From Trichuris trichiura (taxonomy: Eukaryota; Nematoda; Enoplea; Trichinellida; Trichuridae), in contig JBAJFE010000004.1 in NCBI GenBank assembly GCA_037903355.1, positions 248,001 to 312,000 on the forward strand: a stretch of DNA of 64,000 nt. The letters run 5' to 3'. Made by a program: the position numbers and the translations under genes. Below the pieces are notes generated by a model that was not told the DNA's origin, ran no database searches, and saw only the letters and a program-made list of their open reading frames with translations. Shown piece by piece: positions 11,364-25,705 of this stretch (within the stretch, counting starts at the first letter, position 1; each line of letters begins with the position of its first letter).

Positions 11364-14300
11364 GAAAACAATAGAGTTGGCCTGCAAAGCCGTGTCCCGC
11401 GGTCGCGCGACAACCTCTTTTCCTTATCAAGCCAAATGGGATGGTCAACAGCAGTTAGCCAAAGGTGATTTCCTGTTTACCCGAACGTTAAGGAGGAACT
11501 AAGGGCCGTCCAGTCGACATGAATCATGCCTCGACTGCAAGCCTATCGAGTGGAAAATATATCTGCCTGGGGTTGACGCGTTGCTTGAATTCCGCCCGTA
11601 GACAAACTCATCAAGCATGATTCATCTGCCGCCATTCCCTGCCTGAGACGACGGTCTTCTTTGAAGCGACTGCTCGAGTGCATCCTAAGATTACGATATC
11701 TTGGCTACGTTCAACTTATCTATCAGCTTTATTTGCAGGTGAAAGGTATAAAAAGAGGCTTACATACTGGTGCTTTGCCGCCGTCCGATGAGATGCGCAT
11801 ACGTAAATACCTTATTTGGCTCGGGCGTTTGCGACGAAGCTGACAGCGATGCAAGAAGCGACTGCCACACCATGTATGGGCGGGAGAATTGTCCTTCTTC
11901 CCGAAGGGCGCAGGTGAGCAAGCCAGGCAGGCATGAAAAATTAAACTCAACTTCCTGTCGCTATTCAGCGATGCGAAACTAAGAGGCTCCATGCCAAGAA
12001 GCAACTAAGTAGAGTATCATCTTTTGCCAGCAACAATCCATCATGCGCGAAGCGAATGCAAGAGCGGGTTGGCAAAAAATTGAGGAACGCAGCTGTGCAA
12101 TATGCTACGTTGTCGACTAATATACAGAGCCAACACTAACAGCATAAGTTACCGATAACTTGCCCTAAGAAAATGGATGATTTATGGCAGACGATAATTG
12201 ACCTTCAAAACTTTCGTTCGCTGCATACAACGGATAGTCGCTTGTGAGAAGCAAAGCCTTTAAAAATTTACAGAGTATCATTCCTTTGGGTTTAGGATGT
12301 AATTGTACCTTAAGAAGGTTGGAAGAATGGAATACTTCTTTTACCCCGCCTGGTCGGAAAAGTGACCAAGTTAAAAGAGAAGCGTTAACGCGGTCGACTG
12401 TATGGATTGTGAAGAAACTGACCTGGAGTCTTCGCTTTGCAAGGAGCACTGAATTGGAATGTAAGCAGTTCGCGCCTTTGAATCGGAGGAACTTCAGAGA
12501 CGCTGCGCGAAGGATTTCCCTAACCTCAGTTCGGTCGTTTTGATGGAGCTCGCCGGATTATCAGCAAAATATACGTCCAGGTGAAATGAATAAGCAATTG
12601 CGCGCAAGTCACAAGAGCTCTAAAAGCGTAACAGGGCGCCCTCCTTTTTCGCTTGACATATGCCGGATCTGCTTCCGCTTTTATTGCAGTTGTTCAGTGT
12701 TTATTTTTTTCTCGCCCTCCTTTGCTAACCGAATGGAAACCCCAGCTGTTCCATCGCCCGCCTGAACAATTTTTTAAAAGAATTTACCCTCATTAACTGG
12801 ACAGCCGAAAGCAAAGATCTCATCCTTCCACCATCTGCATTTTCAAGGCGCACTATTCTGCTCTAAAGCCTGCGCGTGCAACTTTTCGTCTTGATAAAGC
12901 TTTTTCTGAATGGAACACACAAAACTAAACTACCTATTATAAATTTGTCTTCTATAAGTAAAGAATGGGTTCCCGCCTAAAAAGTCGCCTTGTTTGATCA
13001 TTCTACTATAGCGGCGGCAATGGAAAGTGCCGTAGGAAAGTTTAATTTTTTGCGCATTCGCCAAACGTCTTCCTGCGTGAAAGTTCTTCAAACAGGAATC
13101 CCATTGATGACTTTTTTCATATTGGAAACTCATTTCCGCCGAAAATATCGGAGCTGCTCGAGAAGAAAGAACGGTCAAGGCCGGAACGACCAAACCTGGG
13201 ACGGACTAACGCGATTTTAAATACGCAAACAGTGCAAAATGAAGGACGTCGAAACGAAGCACGTTTGCGGCAGAACGAAAGGCGTGATCAGCATGGTTTA
13301 AAAATCTCGCATAGCGGCGCAGGGAACATGAACACTTTCATTTCGACTGTCATGAAAATAACTAGCAAAAATTGCGTAGGTCACGTGCTTTACGAGAGGG
13401 CATTTGCAGCGTGATAAGGCTAGCCAAACTCAAAGAAGCAATATGATACTCCAATTTGGATAGATAAAAAGTTTGGTTGCCCACCAAAATAGCAGCAGGT
13501 TCATGATGCGCTTCCACGCAGGTAGCCTCCCCTAACGCGAAGTTTATTGTTCATTCACACTCTGCGGGGAACCGCAAAAACAAAATAGCCGAAATTCCAA
13601 CTTACGTCTTACTAAGGCTGTGTTGTCAGACGTCACCTCGGCGGGACGGCAGCCGTAACTGCGCAGTCTTCGGTTGAGATCGTGCTGTGTCGGTGCCGTT
13701 ATCATGTTTAGGAGTTAGTTCGGTGCTGCAGTTTCAAAGGAAAGCCGCCTTGGCAATTCAAAGTTGGCTTACTGTAAGAGGACGCAGCGCCAAACGAACA
13801 GGGTCAGATGTCCAATAGAGCGTCATTTGGTTACGAAACAAACTTCAGGTTCTGATTTCCACGGTAGGCGATGGGGCGGCTAATAGTTGACACGTTGACG
13901 GTCAGCACGTCAGTTCGTGCCGCCCGAATGTGGAACGAACGATTACGCTTTTCCGGTTATTGTCAGTGAGGCCAATGGATGTTCGTTGCCACCTAAGGCG
14001 CCTGAAAGAGATGTCTAGCAAGCTAGGCCGACACGACAAGCATATGGCAATCGAATGGATCGCTTGTTCTTTTGAAAATCGACCCTGTTAGGACGCGCCG
14101 ATTCTTTAAACAATGGGACATGCAAACCTGACCTTTTTGTTTGGGTCATTGAAAGGACAGCATTTGGTCAGCGTAGGCTGCCCAGCAATTACGGTATCCA
14201 ATAATCTGTGCGGATTGCTGGGAAAATACGAAAAGCTCACAGAGCAGTGGACCACCGCTATCAGCTATGTACTAACTCACTAAATCTATGACGGTGAGAA

Positions 14301-17300
14301 ATAGAAGAGCTAAAGGAAATAGTCTGCCCGTTTAAAGAAAAAGCTGATAAGCATTTCATAACAGTCTAACTCGTCATTCTTGTCTGAGTTGAACTCCAAC
14401 AACTTTGTCGTCATGCTACAACAATGCAAGGCAATGGACACGTAATTCATTGAAGGTTTTTGCGTGCAACAGACCTTATAATTCTTGAAATCAGTTGAGC
14501 ACCGTAAGACTACGAAGGACCCTTTACAATGTAACGCGTAATGTGCAGATGAAGAATCAGACGTCCGAAGGAGGGCTTCCATTCAACGGCTCATTGAAAC
14601 TATCAAAAAAGCAGTCAATGTTGTACAATATGAGACTACCGGAATTTCCCAAGCTTAAATGTTGCGTGTCCAGCAGCAATGCCGCGTGTTGACGCAATGA
14701 ATCTTCCAGAAATTGGTATACGACAGAATGCTCAAAAATACGCCTGCCTTAGATGGTGACGCTAAAAGCAACTACCGCAGAGGAGCCAACAGATCACATA
14801 CTGAATTTGATATTAGTGTATTCGCTTTAAAACAGACAATTTGATGCTAACTAAGAATTCCTTCATTTCACTCTTGACCTGACAAAATTCGTGGGAGCTA
14901 ATGCCAACATGATGGTTGAGCTTTTAAAAACATTTTATGAATGAATTTTTTGTCTGATCAAAACGGTGAGCTCAAAGTAGTTGTAGGCTTTTCACACCAG
15001 CTTATTTGGAAAATAATGAAAGCGGGAGGCAAAAGCGTTCAATAAAGGTTCCACTAGTCGTAATGGAAATTTGCGCGAGATTAGTTGCGAGTATAAAAAA
15101 TATTGACGCCTTTCTTCCAATATTCTAGCAAAATGTCCACTTAAGTTGAAAGTCATTGAAGACTGCCGACGTACAGCTTACCTTTAGGCAATGTACATCG
15201 AAGCAAAAAAATGCCAAAAGCCCTTAAATCGCAAGTAATATGAATCTGTAGTACTTTCATTCTTTGGCAAGTGCCCATTGATTAATAATCAATGAGATAT
15301 GCTCTGTCATATACAAGAAATGCGACCACGCCGTCCCGTTAGCAAATAGTCAGTATTCGAGCCAGTGTAATACAGAGGGCAATTCTGAAAAGCAAAACTG
15401 GAAAGCCATCGCACTGAAGTTTTAAGTTTCAGCATATCCTGTAAACGCTATCCTACAGCGCACTGTCGGCGTTACTATGTTGAACAACAATATGAAAGTA
15501 ACCAATGAGTTCACTGCCCGCTTTCATTTGAGGAAATGTCTCACGGGCTGTTTTGACCATGAAAAGCTGCATTTTCCTACTAGGCATGCAAATAAGAAAC
15601 GAGTAAATTTCGTAAAGTCTACCAGTCCGCTACGCAGGCATGCAAACATAACCGTAAAAAAATGCAAGTCGCAAACAGAGACCTGAATAATTTTAACTTA
15701 AAAAAGAGGAAGAAAAGCAGCGCATCTCCTAACTCGTATTTTGAGCCTTAACGGTTCAGTTTACATTTGGGCAATGTCTTCCAGCCTTGCAGCAAACAAA
15801 TAAGACACTTAACTGCAGCTTCATGATAAGAACTGTCTTCCGTACTTCGCTAAAGGCGTACCTGTGACGCATTCCAAGAATTTTTTCAGCTTGGTGAAAT
15901 ATTAATAATTGCCGGATCTAATCTTCTTCCAGTAACTCCATCCTTTGCGCATACTAAATCTGCATTTTAAATTCGCTGCAGGAAACGTGAACGCGAGCGC
16001 CAACATACTAAACGATCGAATTTGTATCAGTGCCCAACATCCGACTTTTGAGCCAAAAGTTTCGCTCAAAAATCGATTATACCTCTCTGAAGTAAAATGA
16101 ACATTTCCATACGTTGCCTAAGTTGGAAAGTGGGGTTGTCTTTGCTTAAATATTTATGCTAGAAAAAGCAAAGGCATAACGGCGTTGATTAGGTAGTAAG
16201 TACAGTTGGGATGGTCGCTTCGATCAATTTTCGTAGTTTACGTCTCATCGGTTATTATCTAATGTAAGCATTTTTGCTTATGCCTCATCTGTTAGCCAGT
16301 TGAGCAATTGGCGTAGAAATGTTTTGAGCAAAGGAGGCAAAACGATCAAAAACTTTTGAACACTTATTTCTAGTCGCTCTGTTCAACATCTACAGTCTGG
16401 GCCTGACTGTTTCAATGGAATGAGCTGCTGCAAAGGGAGAATACAAAGTGGCGACCTTTAGGCTAGCAGAAAAAATGATAGACTAGTCGTACTTGGGCAA
16501 AATGGATTCTTACTTACCGGTTGTTCTACTTGAAAGCAAATAAGCCAACGATTCTTGATTCATACAGCTCAATGGGTTACTCTTGTCCTCTGGGACGCTC
16601 TACTGTCATCACTGCACATTTATCGAAAGCGTTAATAGTAAAGCAAACAGAAGAGAGCTAGTTGCCGCTAACCTTATCAGGTTGGATGCCCTTGAGCATT
16701 GCGTCATACCATTGCTTTTTCAACATGTCCTCGTGAAACTTGCAGATCAGCTATTTTCGGTTAGCGCTTGGTAACGCGAATGAAGGAAGACTTTTCATTT
16801 CACGCGTCGCGAATTTGGTTTTCAGGGAGGAGCTTACACACGTGACATTGATTTGAAATTTCTCCTTTATTCATGGAGGAAGTATCCTTAATCGATAATG
16901 ATCGTTTGAACTATGCTAAGGGATAAGATCCTTCTGGAATATGTCATAGGTAATATGCCCCAGGGATATCTTGCCCTTCAAGTAGTCTTACGCTCGTTTC
17001 CTGGCCCTAACTGAATCTTTCGAAGTGCGGAAGAACGTTGCATTGCTTAGTCATTATCTTCCAGCATTTCTAGCTGCCAAGCTCTAGACCAAGGGATAAA
17101 TTAGTTCCAAGGAGAAGCAGCCCGACCGAGCTCTCATGTCCAACGAAGCGTCAAGTTCGATGCCTTCACTCCTACTAGCAGGCCAAAAGCTGAACAATGG
17201 AGTCGCACGAGTATCCCTAACTAATGATCAATTAATCGATGACCGTAGTACTCACCACCCTTCATGAAGACGTGATCGAAAGGTGGCCAGATGATAGCAA

Positions 17301-19254
17301 ACGACAGACTCCCTGCGAATAATCAAATAACAGGTGTAAAGTAGCACTGAAGTGGTTCCAGGACATCAAGTCTTCTTCAAATCTGGTCGGAGATTTTCGA
17401 ATGCCCCTAATTAGTCCATTTGGAGGCATAAAGTGGAATGGACAGTTATTTTCAATAAATTAATTTGTTTTTTCCGATAATCTCTAAAGCTCGGGTTTCA
17501 GACAGCTAAAATTGTCTGTTTGCTACAGTAAAATTGTGCCGGCTTAACGAAGGCTGCATTTCATTAAGTTCCATTGGAAAAAATACCCACCTATTAGTCA
17601 GCGAGAAAAGAAAAAACTGCGTGCGATGCCTTGCTTCCGCAGATGCGAAATTTTTTGCAAAGCCTTCATTGTCCACTTGAGCAAAGTACGGATATTATCG
17701 CATCCGAAATTCAGGCTATTGCTGATTTCATGTTTAATTGGCCTTCGCAAAGCATGATGGCATTAGTAATGTTATATTATGCACGTATAGGATTGACAGC
17801 GAGAACTTACCCCACGCAGAAGACTGTGGAACGTTAGCACTGCTTAGCTATTTTCCTTTTTTGGAAAGGGAAATAGCTAAATATTGTTTTTGCAGCAGTA
17901 GAGCGGCCGGAAGTGCTAACACTGAAATAAACATTGAACTTTACAAGCAGACGTTCACCTTCCAGCATCATCAGCACAAATCGTGTTCATTTCCTACTAC
18001 GCAGCTTTTTAAGTTGGTTACTCAAGCTAACTCTTTCAACCTTACGCAGTATTGTTGATTTTGGATTAATCCGCTTCTGTTGTAAACATGCTAACAGTTA
18101 TCAAGACAGCTGCGCGTCACGTGATGTCTCTAGGTTTTACGTGGCAAGAATGTTTACACCTGTAATTTTCAGCTCTGACGTAATCACCTTTTCCGGTTGA
18201 CAAGGGGTCGCCAAAGCTGTTTACGCGCACCCAGCGGAAGCTGCCCATTTCGAAGAGCGTAAAGAAATTCTCAGCTTTCGGTTTAACGTTTACTGGCCAT
18301 CCGTCAGTGCATTTTCAACCGGTAGTGATAAAACACCGAACTTAAGTCGGCAAAGACTCAGCTAACCTACATTTCAAGTCGTTTGAATTGTTTTCTTAAA
18401 CGCGAGAAGGAAAACTGCTGGCATTCTGGCTATTCGCGTTGACTTTCACTCGCAAAAATGCCTTAAAAGACTTGGACAAGAACACCACCGTTGAAAGTGC
18501 TCATGAACAAGACTTTATCCAAACTAATCCAAGCGCGGTATCTTTTAAAACACCGTCGGCAACCTTCCTGCATGAACGTATACAAAACGGCGCCCCTTAA
18601 ACTAGCGCAGTAATGTTGCTTTTCCTAAAGGGAATGTGCATAACCGAAATCAGCGCGTAAAAAATATCTAACCGTACAATTTGAAGTCACAATAGCGAGT
18701 TCGTACGAATTTTTAAGCTGAATCATATCATCTACTGGCAATTTTTCAAGTGAGCACATCGAAAGTTATTTAATCCCCTAAAAATGACCAGTAAAAACTT
18801 GAAAATCAGTGTTAACTAATAAGAATACGGTAAAAACATTTTGGAAAACTTGCAACATATCCGTTAGCAACTCACGTTTTGAGAGACTGAATAGCAACAT
18901 GAATTTTCAATGAGGGCGTTCAGTATAGCGCGCTCAGCGTAGGATGAACGAGGCCGACGTCTGCAGTCTCGCAACTTTAGGAAAAATACATAGTGATTCC
19001 CTACTTTCGTTTTTCAAGAATTTCCTAGGAAAACGACAGCTACTTTTCTCTGCTTGAAAATTTTTTAAGAGCTAGTAAATGCCTATCGAAATTCTTGCGT
19101 AATATTAGCCGACTAGTTATTTAACCGAAAGAGTAAACAGGCTGCTTATTTATTTTGCGCAAAATAATATTTATAAACGGAAAAATCATTTTGAAAAAAA
19201 TTGCAAGTTACAAAATAAGCGGAGTTAAATTTATGCGAGATCGAAAAGTTAAGA
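11364..19254. other. Gene-poor interval
   Basis: About 7.9 kb in which open frames are all under 110 codons, overlap on several frames and show no recognisable domain or consistent splice chain. It may hold 5' untranslated exons and control regions of teneurin. Apart from a small hairpin at 17.8 kb I see no clear structure. Confidence 0.6.
17844..17880. repeat. Short hairpin
   Basis: Arms TTAGCTATTTTCC and GGAAATAGCTAA flank a T/A-rich loop, giving a stem of roughly 15 bp. No neighbouring gene gives it a clear role. Confidence 0.6.
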
Positions 19255-22200
19255 TTACACCAACTCGGTCATATTAACCCTGTAAAGTCCGTGGGTCAAG
19301 TCAGTGAAGTATAGCTGACCCGAACAAGCGTCGAAGGTGCTGCATAATTGGAAGTTGGCCACATCTGAGGGAACTTCAACAGGCAACTTTGTATAGTTAT
19401 AGGAAACCAAGTCGAGAGCCCAAATTTCAGGACTGAAACTCATATTGCTAATACCAAGAGCTTTGGAGCCGCCAACCAATAAAAATGTATTGTTCCACTG
19501 AAACGTAGAGTCGGGCCCATTGAACGCCCACGGGGGTCTTTCGCCGTTAGTTGGATAGTAGGTAACGCTACCCTGCTTCAAGTCGATAGACAACACTTCT
19601 TCTGAGTTCCAGCGAAAGCCGCATCCTTGGCTACCAAGAATAGCGGTCAATTTTTGGTCATAGAGACCGGCAAACACAATGCTTGAACGCGGCCTGGAAA
19701 GTTTGTCTACCGTGAACAAATGGCTAATAACCGCGGCTTCTCCAACAATGGTTAAGCGGGAGAAGACAACCTTTTTGTCATTTTGGGAAAATGCAAACAG
19801 CACAGAGTCATTTGCCACCACCGTGTAGCTGAGTTTGCAGTTCGACGTCGATCCGCCAGGCTCAAGTCTCGCCTTACTCTCAACCTAAAAGAAAAATTCA
19901 TTAACCAACACTGCTCGAGATGTACATCCGTAGAAAGACATGACATTCAGACAGAGCAGTTTAAATAAACAAGTACCTACATTAAGTTGGTTCAAATTTG
20001 CATAAAGTACCTTCTTTCCGCGTTATCTAAGGTTGATGGCGCCTACTTAAATTGTAAAAAAATTGCTTGAAAGGCAGCGTGCTACAGTTCCTTAAAACTT
20101 CTTACGGTTTGCAAGAAACGCCCATTCTAATTACGAAAGATGAACGACAAAGGAAGCATTCTATGCCCAACTGCATCACTTACCGTAATGAAAGGACAAA
20201 GCTGACTAATTATGGAATTAGGGCTAGGGTCGAAATCCTGAATAGGTCGAAAATGCACTGTAGTGCGGCCTTGTGGCAGTTGTGCATTGCCATTTTCTAG
20301 GTAAAAAATGTACTTGAGTAGAAGGATTATTATACTGGTCTTGTTTTTTAAGTCACTAACTTCCAAGAAGACCAATATGAAAACGCCTCTACTCAAATAC
20401 ACTCCCTATCAGCACAACTGCTATAAGGCCGCCACACTTTGCAGTGTATCTTTGACTTATTCGGGATTTTGACCGCCACCGATGAAATTATATCACTACC
20501 GCACAGCGTCTTGTAGTTTACTTTAACTTCACACAAAAACAAAAAAGGAAAAGATTTTTAAAAAATTTTCTGCATTTCAACTATGGCTGCTAATAATTTC
20601 TTTCCAGCTTATAACAAAGCCTTTACACGTTGAAGACGAATCACCATAGACCTAAAGACCACGTTGGAGTAGCAGATTATCATGATTATTAAAAATAAAA
20701 CATTTACAGTTGGTTATTTGGAACTAAGGTTTGTTCCGGAACTACTGTGAATACCAATACTTAAATGTACTGAAGTTCCTTGCATTAATCCAGCTGAATT
20801 TGCCACGAACTTAGACACATCCTCCATGCGCGCTAAACATCTTTCCTGGCTGACTTATGATTCCTGATTCAACGTAAATGACATGAAAATAACACAGTAC
20901 TTTGTTTGAAAAATCATGACACGAGAAGTCTTCATTTCTTCTGACGGGAAACCAGTTTGTTTCGAATGCCTAAATTTTACTAATGTACCCTTCGGAACTG
21001 ACCAGGCTTCGTCTTCACCTCTGTCGACTGACGCTGAAGACGACCTGGTTGATTAGTTGCGTTTTAAATGCGTCCGCAAAAAAAGAAGACTTGAACACCG
21101 TTAGGAATTTTGTCTTTAAACAAAATAGTCTGAACACGTTCCGCATACATGCAATGTTACGGGATTTCTTTCACCGATCGTATATTGCGTTTGTTAACAA
21201 AAATACAAAAAATAAACAATAGAACGTTCGTTCTGTAAATGTATACAGAAAACTTAGCTGTAGGTCTCTTCATTTAAATGTACCTGACGCAATGCTTAGC
21301 AGGTGGCGAATTCATGTCGTGCACTTCGGAACTTCGAAAAATGCTTTAAAGCATGCTCAAAGGCTTTGAAAGAGGGCCTATTGCATTTGAATAAAGCCAA
21401 TCGCCACTGACATCATTGAACTATTTTAAGAAACAAAGACTTCGCTTAAGGCGGTTTCAAAAACGATTGAATCGCTTCGGGAAAACAAAAAAAGTCTTAT
21501 CCAATCAGGACAATCAGACAACTGATCAGATGAAGGATTCATGGTCTCCAGGGATGCCCCAGCTTTGCTAATCGAACTCGCTGCATAAGCAATCATTATA
21601 GAAGTCCCGGAGGATAACTTGACCCACATAAGACACAACTGCTGCACCCGTACCTAGCGACCCAATACCTTCCGCAGAACCATTGTGCAGCCCTTTCTGG
21701 CATGCTGTCCCGAAACCTGTCTACGCAAATTTTCCGATAATAAGGAGTTTCTCCTTATCAGCTCTTTCCCGCTCAAACTAATCATCGCTGTCAAAAGAAG
21801 GTACCCTTCCAGTCAGCTTAGATGGCTACTGGCTTTTGGCTGTCAGAATTAAAGAAGGAATATTAAAATCAAGTTAATTATATGCATTCCTTTCACAGAA
21901 GTAGAGGCCCGGTAAACAGCCAACCTACCGTTAACGCAACAGGTTTCCAACTGCCGCTCGTCCAAGTATAGAGATCATGAAAAGTGCACATTTCGTATTC
22001 AGAATAGGTGACCATGTAAATTTCGTCATGAACAGCGAACACATACTCTTTGCGGTCTTCTGTTTTGTCTATGGAGGAGAAGTAAGATTGGGTATAGGTC
22101 TTATTTTTCAAGTCCACGTCAACAGCGTAGCTGCCCAGAAGAATGGTTCTCTTATAGCTGGAATACTGGCTTTGTTCTGCACCTTTCAGTCCAAACAGGT

Positions 22201-22351
22201 AGACGTGCCCATCCGCATAGACACAGTGGTGAAACGGTTGTGCAGAGTCCGTAGCGTTAACCACGTCTAATAGCTTTTCCACCTCAACGCCCCGTGCGAC
22301 GTTAGTCATAACGTAGAATATGACTGACCACTTGAAAAAGGGACTTGTCAT
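19255..22351 (-). CDS. Secreted kelch-like beta-propeller protein
   Basis: Exons 21929-22351, 21624-21696, 20184-20296, 19255-19884 join in phase to 412 residues with stop at 19257. The start is the ATG at 22351, which begins a plausible signal peptide (MTSPFFKWSVIFYVMTNVARG); a strong acceptor TTTGTTTCAG lies 18 nt upstream, so this is probably a trans-splice or 5'-UTR splice site. Blade-like segments recur, for example GHVYLFGLKG, TFLLVGGSKALGI followed by IWALDLVSYNYTKLP, and QLYFTDLTHGLYRVN, which fit kelch strands. Several N-glycosylation sequons (NKT, NNT, NMS, NYT, NMT) support secretion. The 73-nt second exon is the least certain: it was chosen because it is the one that restores phase. 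No catalytic residues are evident, so a binding role is an inference. Confidence 0.7.
20313..20398. repeat. Imperfect inverted repeat in intron
   Basis: Arms of about 32 bp begin CTTGAGTAGAAGG and end CCTCTACTCAAA. It lies a few bases upstream of the third exon of the kelch-like gene and is MITE-like. Confidence 0.55.
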
Positions 22352-25334
22352 CACCGAGCACAGTACGTGCTGAAACAAACGAAGCTGTCATAAAAGATGA
22401 CAAAAATATCATAAACATTAAGTAAAGGTTTATGCAAATCACGCAAAGCGCTCGGATGAGTATATCTAACAAATGGAGACCTAAATTGACTTGGTCAAAG
22501 AGCAACAATTGCAGAAAGGTTCAATGGTCCAAATGACAAAACTTCGAACAGTTTCCTGCGCCCAACCGGTAGCGTACAAGCGCGAGCAGACCAGAAGACA
22601 AAGCTTTGCGGCCGCGTTCGAAAATTGCGACAAGAATTTCGATCAAGAAACTGACAATACGCTACAGCTACTCTTAGTACTGTGCGCGTCGTCTGCTACG
22701 GACAAACCGGTCAGTGGGTGACGAACTAAAGCGGACCGGAAAAATGCAATCGTAAAAGTCTGTCATCGGCGGTTCCATTGCCAACGCGTAACAAAAAGAA
22801 AAAACCTCAAAACAAAACCAAAAACCATTTGACACTGTTTTAATCCCGCTTTTAGCCACCTACGAAATCGGCAAAAAAACATAAAAGGTAAACAAAACGT
22901 CACGTATTCAATGGTTAATTAGAACAAGAGGTTCCGTTACGTTTTAAAATTTATTCGCTCGCGTCCAAAGGCTACGTGCACGTCATTGATTAAAACTGGT
23001 GCTGGAAATTTTTTTTAAAAAATGCGAACTGCCTCCGCCGTAACGTTATTACTACGCGTGAACCTTAGGAAGGCCATGTTTCCTTTCATAGTTAATTCAC
23101 GGCAATTAGGCAGGCAGTTATAGGTTGACATATTCAGCGAAATGGACGCACTCGAGTAACGCTTATTCGAGTTCAAATGGACTACTGTATCAAACATTGT
23201 CCTGCGCGTCATTGAGTTAGCGTCGTTTACTTGGACACACTGCCTCAGGTTATCTATCCAACTTAATAGTTCGGCAAATGATGGCGGCAACCAAAACTTC
23301 AATGCTTAAAGTATGAAGGCGATTAAATAGAGAGCAAAGCCACATTTAAGACTCAATACCACTAAAGATTTATTGAATCAACTCATCAAATCGTCCCCAC
23401 AGCTTATCGCGTTGACGATAAATGATTGACAAGTAAGCTAAATCCTATGGGACCATTTCGAAATGATTTGCCAACCGGTCGAACGTCAATCTTCAACGCG
23501 ACCTAATGGGAAATTTTTTAGAAGAAGAGCAAAGTAGTAACTGCTGCGGTAGAGCTGCTTTTGATATAGATTCGTTTAGTGCACTTGACCTCGAGCGGGG
23601 GAACCTACAGATCATGAAATAAACGAAGAGACAACGCTTCGATTACCAGTAGGCGGCAGTATAAGATGGAGTATTGAACGCTGCCAGTCTAAGACAGAAA
23701 CAACAATCGAGTTTCCATCTAAAAGCGTAAACAATGAGCAGAATGTGGAAACGACGACTACAATATTGCTTTCATGAAAACTGCACATTGCCTAGAGGCA
23801 ATGCATTCGCAAAGCTAGAAGAGAAGCGCGGATAGCTCAAGAGTAGTTTAGTCATTTGCTATCATGCACGATAGGGGCAAGAAAATGTACTGTACACAGC
23901 AGAATGCCGAAAAATGGTGGAAGGAAACTCGTAGTAAACAATGGACGAACCTGCGAGTTAAAAGAGGTTCAGACGAGCAGCGGAACTGCAGCGAACATCG
24001 CTGACTGTCTCCAGTAGGTCACTGCGTTGTTCAAGCAACAAAGATTGTTCAACAACAGTTCCGGATAGCTGCAGTTCGCTTGAATGGACAGAAGTACATA
24101 ATCAACATGCCAGACGGCTGCTCAAGAAATTGCCATCCAATCCTACGGAGCCTAGCAATTCGCATCAAACGTTGAAGGCGAACAAAAACACTCAAGGCGG
24201 ATATGAACCAACGCCAGTTGTCATTGTGGATAAACAGATAAGTAAAGACGCGATGAGCATTGTTGAACAATAGGATAGTTTATTTTAACGTAGGGCGGAA
24301 TGGCTGCCGCGTTGGTAATAAGCGTCTAGTCGTTCATGGACGGACATTGTTTATGCAATACTTGACACGGCATATGATTGCGGCTCAACTCTTCAAGCCA
24401 AAATGCCAGCACTGCAATCAGTGGTAAATACCAACTTTAATTGGACGTTTTCTTAGCAAACCTCGTTAGTAGACATTAGCGACAGGTTTGGCGAAATCTC
24501 CCCATCCAAGTTGCATACATTCCTGCAGTGAAAACTTGGAAAGCGTTGGCTCAGTTTTCAGACTTCAATAGGGAATAACAAAAAATGACCTTTCGCTTGC
24601 TCAATTAATTTTATGCGCAATAAACATTACGCAAAATAATTTACGTCAGAGCATCATCAGGTCGCCATTTAAAGCGGATAGCGAAAGAATCTCTCTCTCC
24701 AGAAGGGCGCGTCGTATTAAACAAACGGCAACGTTGTAATTGGCGGATGTCGGCATTTCACGCATGCCAGCAAACATTACACCAAGAAATTATGAAATCG
24801 TAATCTTAATATACAGACGTGAAAGTGGAAATTGATGCAGCCGTACTTTTCACTGCCGAATTACCATATTATACTTTTACATTATAGACTTAAAAAAGCT
24901 GTTCCTAAACAATTCCATATATACAACTTGCATTCATTTATTATTAGTAAATTGCAGACGGGTAATGATGACTCCTATGTAAAAGCTAGATGGATAGTTT
25001 TAAACGAGAAATGAAATTATTCATGCTACCGTTTCAACTGAACCGTCTCGTGTACTTCAGCGGTTACAATGTCAGTTAAAAACGCTGTTAGCCTTAAAAG
25101 GATACTGCACTCTCCTAAACAAGGAAACTTTGTCCTCAACGTTGTACAGGAATTTATTTTCAACGGCCTTTCACTTATCTTGAGACAACTGAACAGGACG
25201 CGCAGGTACAAACTTGAAGTATGTTCCAACATAACCTTATTAGTACATCAATGAATGAAGCAAACTTTTAATTACACTTAAATTCGTTATAGTCTTGAAA
25301 ATGTGGTTTCTTGGTACGGGAGCGTATGTTTTCA
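22352..25334. other. Interval upstream of kelch-like gene, no gene seen
   Basis: Open frames here are under 100 codons and overlap on different strands. No splice-consistent coding chain or RNA gene was recognised. Confidence 0.5.
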
Positions 25335-25453
25335 TAATGCAAAAGTTTTATTACGGAAGTTTTCCCGTTTAATGTGATAAAAGAAAGGAAAGCTCCGGAG
25401 TAATTTATTACATTAAACGGTAAAAATTCCGTAATAAAACTTTTGCATTATAA
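25335..25453. repeat. Inverted-repeat element
   Basis: Near-perfect arms of about 49 bp (ATAATGCAAAAGTTTTATTA and its complement) flank a 20-bp centre. The form is that of a small foldback MITE. Confidence 0.8.
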
Positions 25454-25481
25454 ATTCGTTATACATAAAAAGTACTCTCGG

Positions 25482-25572
25482 GAGCTTTCAAGTCTAAACT
25501 TAGCCCGTTACCAGCAGAAATGGATCAGGTCCATTTCCGCTGATGGTGCGCTGAGCTTAGACCTGAAAGTTT
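25482..25572. repeat. Second inverted-repeat element
   Basis: Arms of about 43 bp, GGAGCTTTCAAGTCTAAACT against AGCTTAGACCTGAAAG, with the core AAATGGA/TCCATTT at the centre. It follows the first inverted repeat by about 30 bp. Confidence 0.75.
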
Positions 25573-25705
25573 TCGACATTACCTCCTTATATGTAACGGG
25601 TTGAACTGTAATTAAAAGTTCACATCAAGAAAACGGTTTCAACCTATTACAAAGCTTTACGTTTTCAGAACGAATGAAACAGTAAATGAAAAGACATTCA
25701 CTTCA

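Noticed and set aside
12165..13414. Several 60-99 codon frames
   Set aside because: All overlap on opposite strands, have no splice-consistent chain and no recognisable domain.
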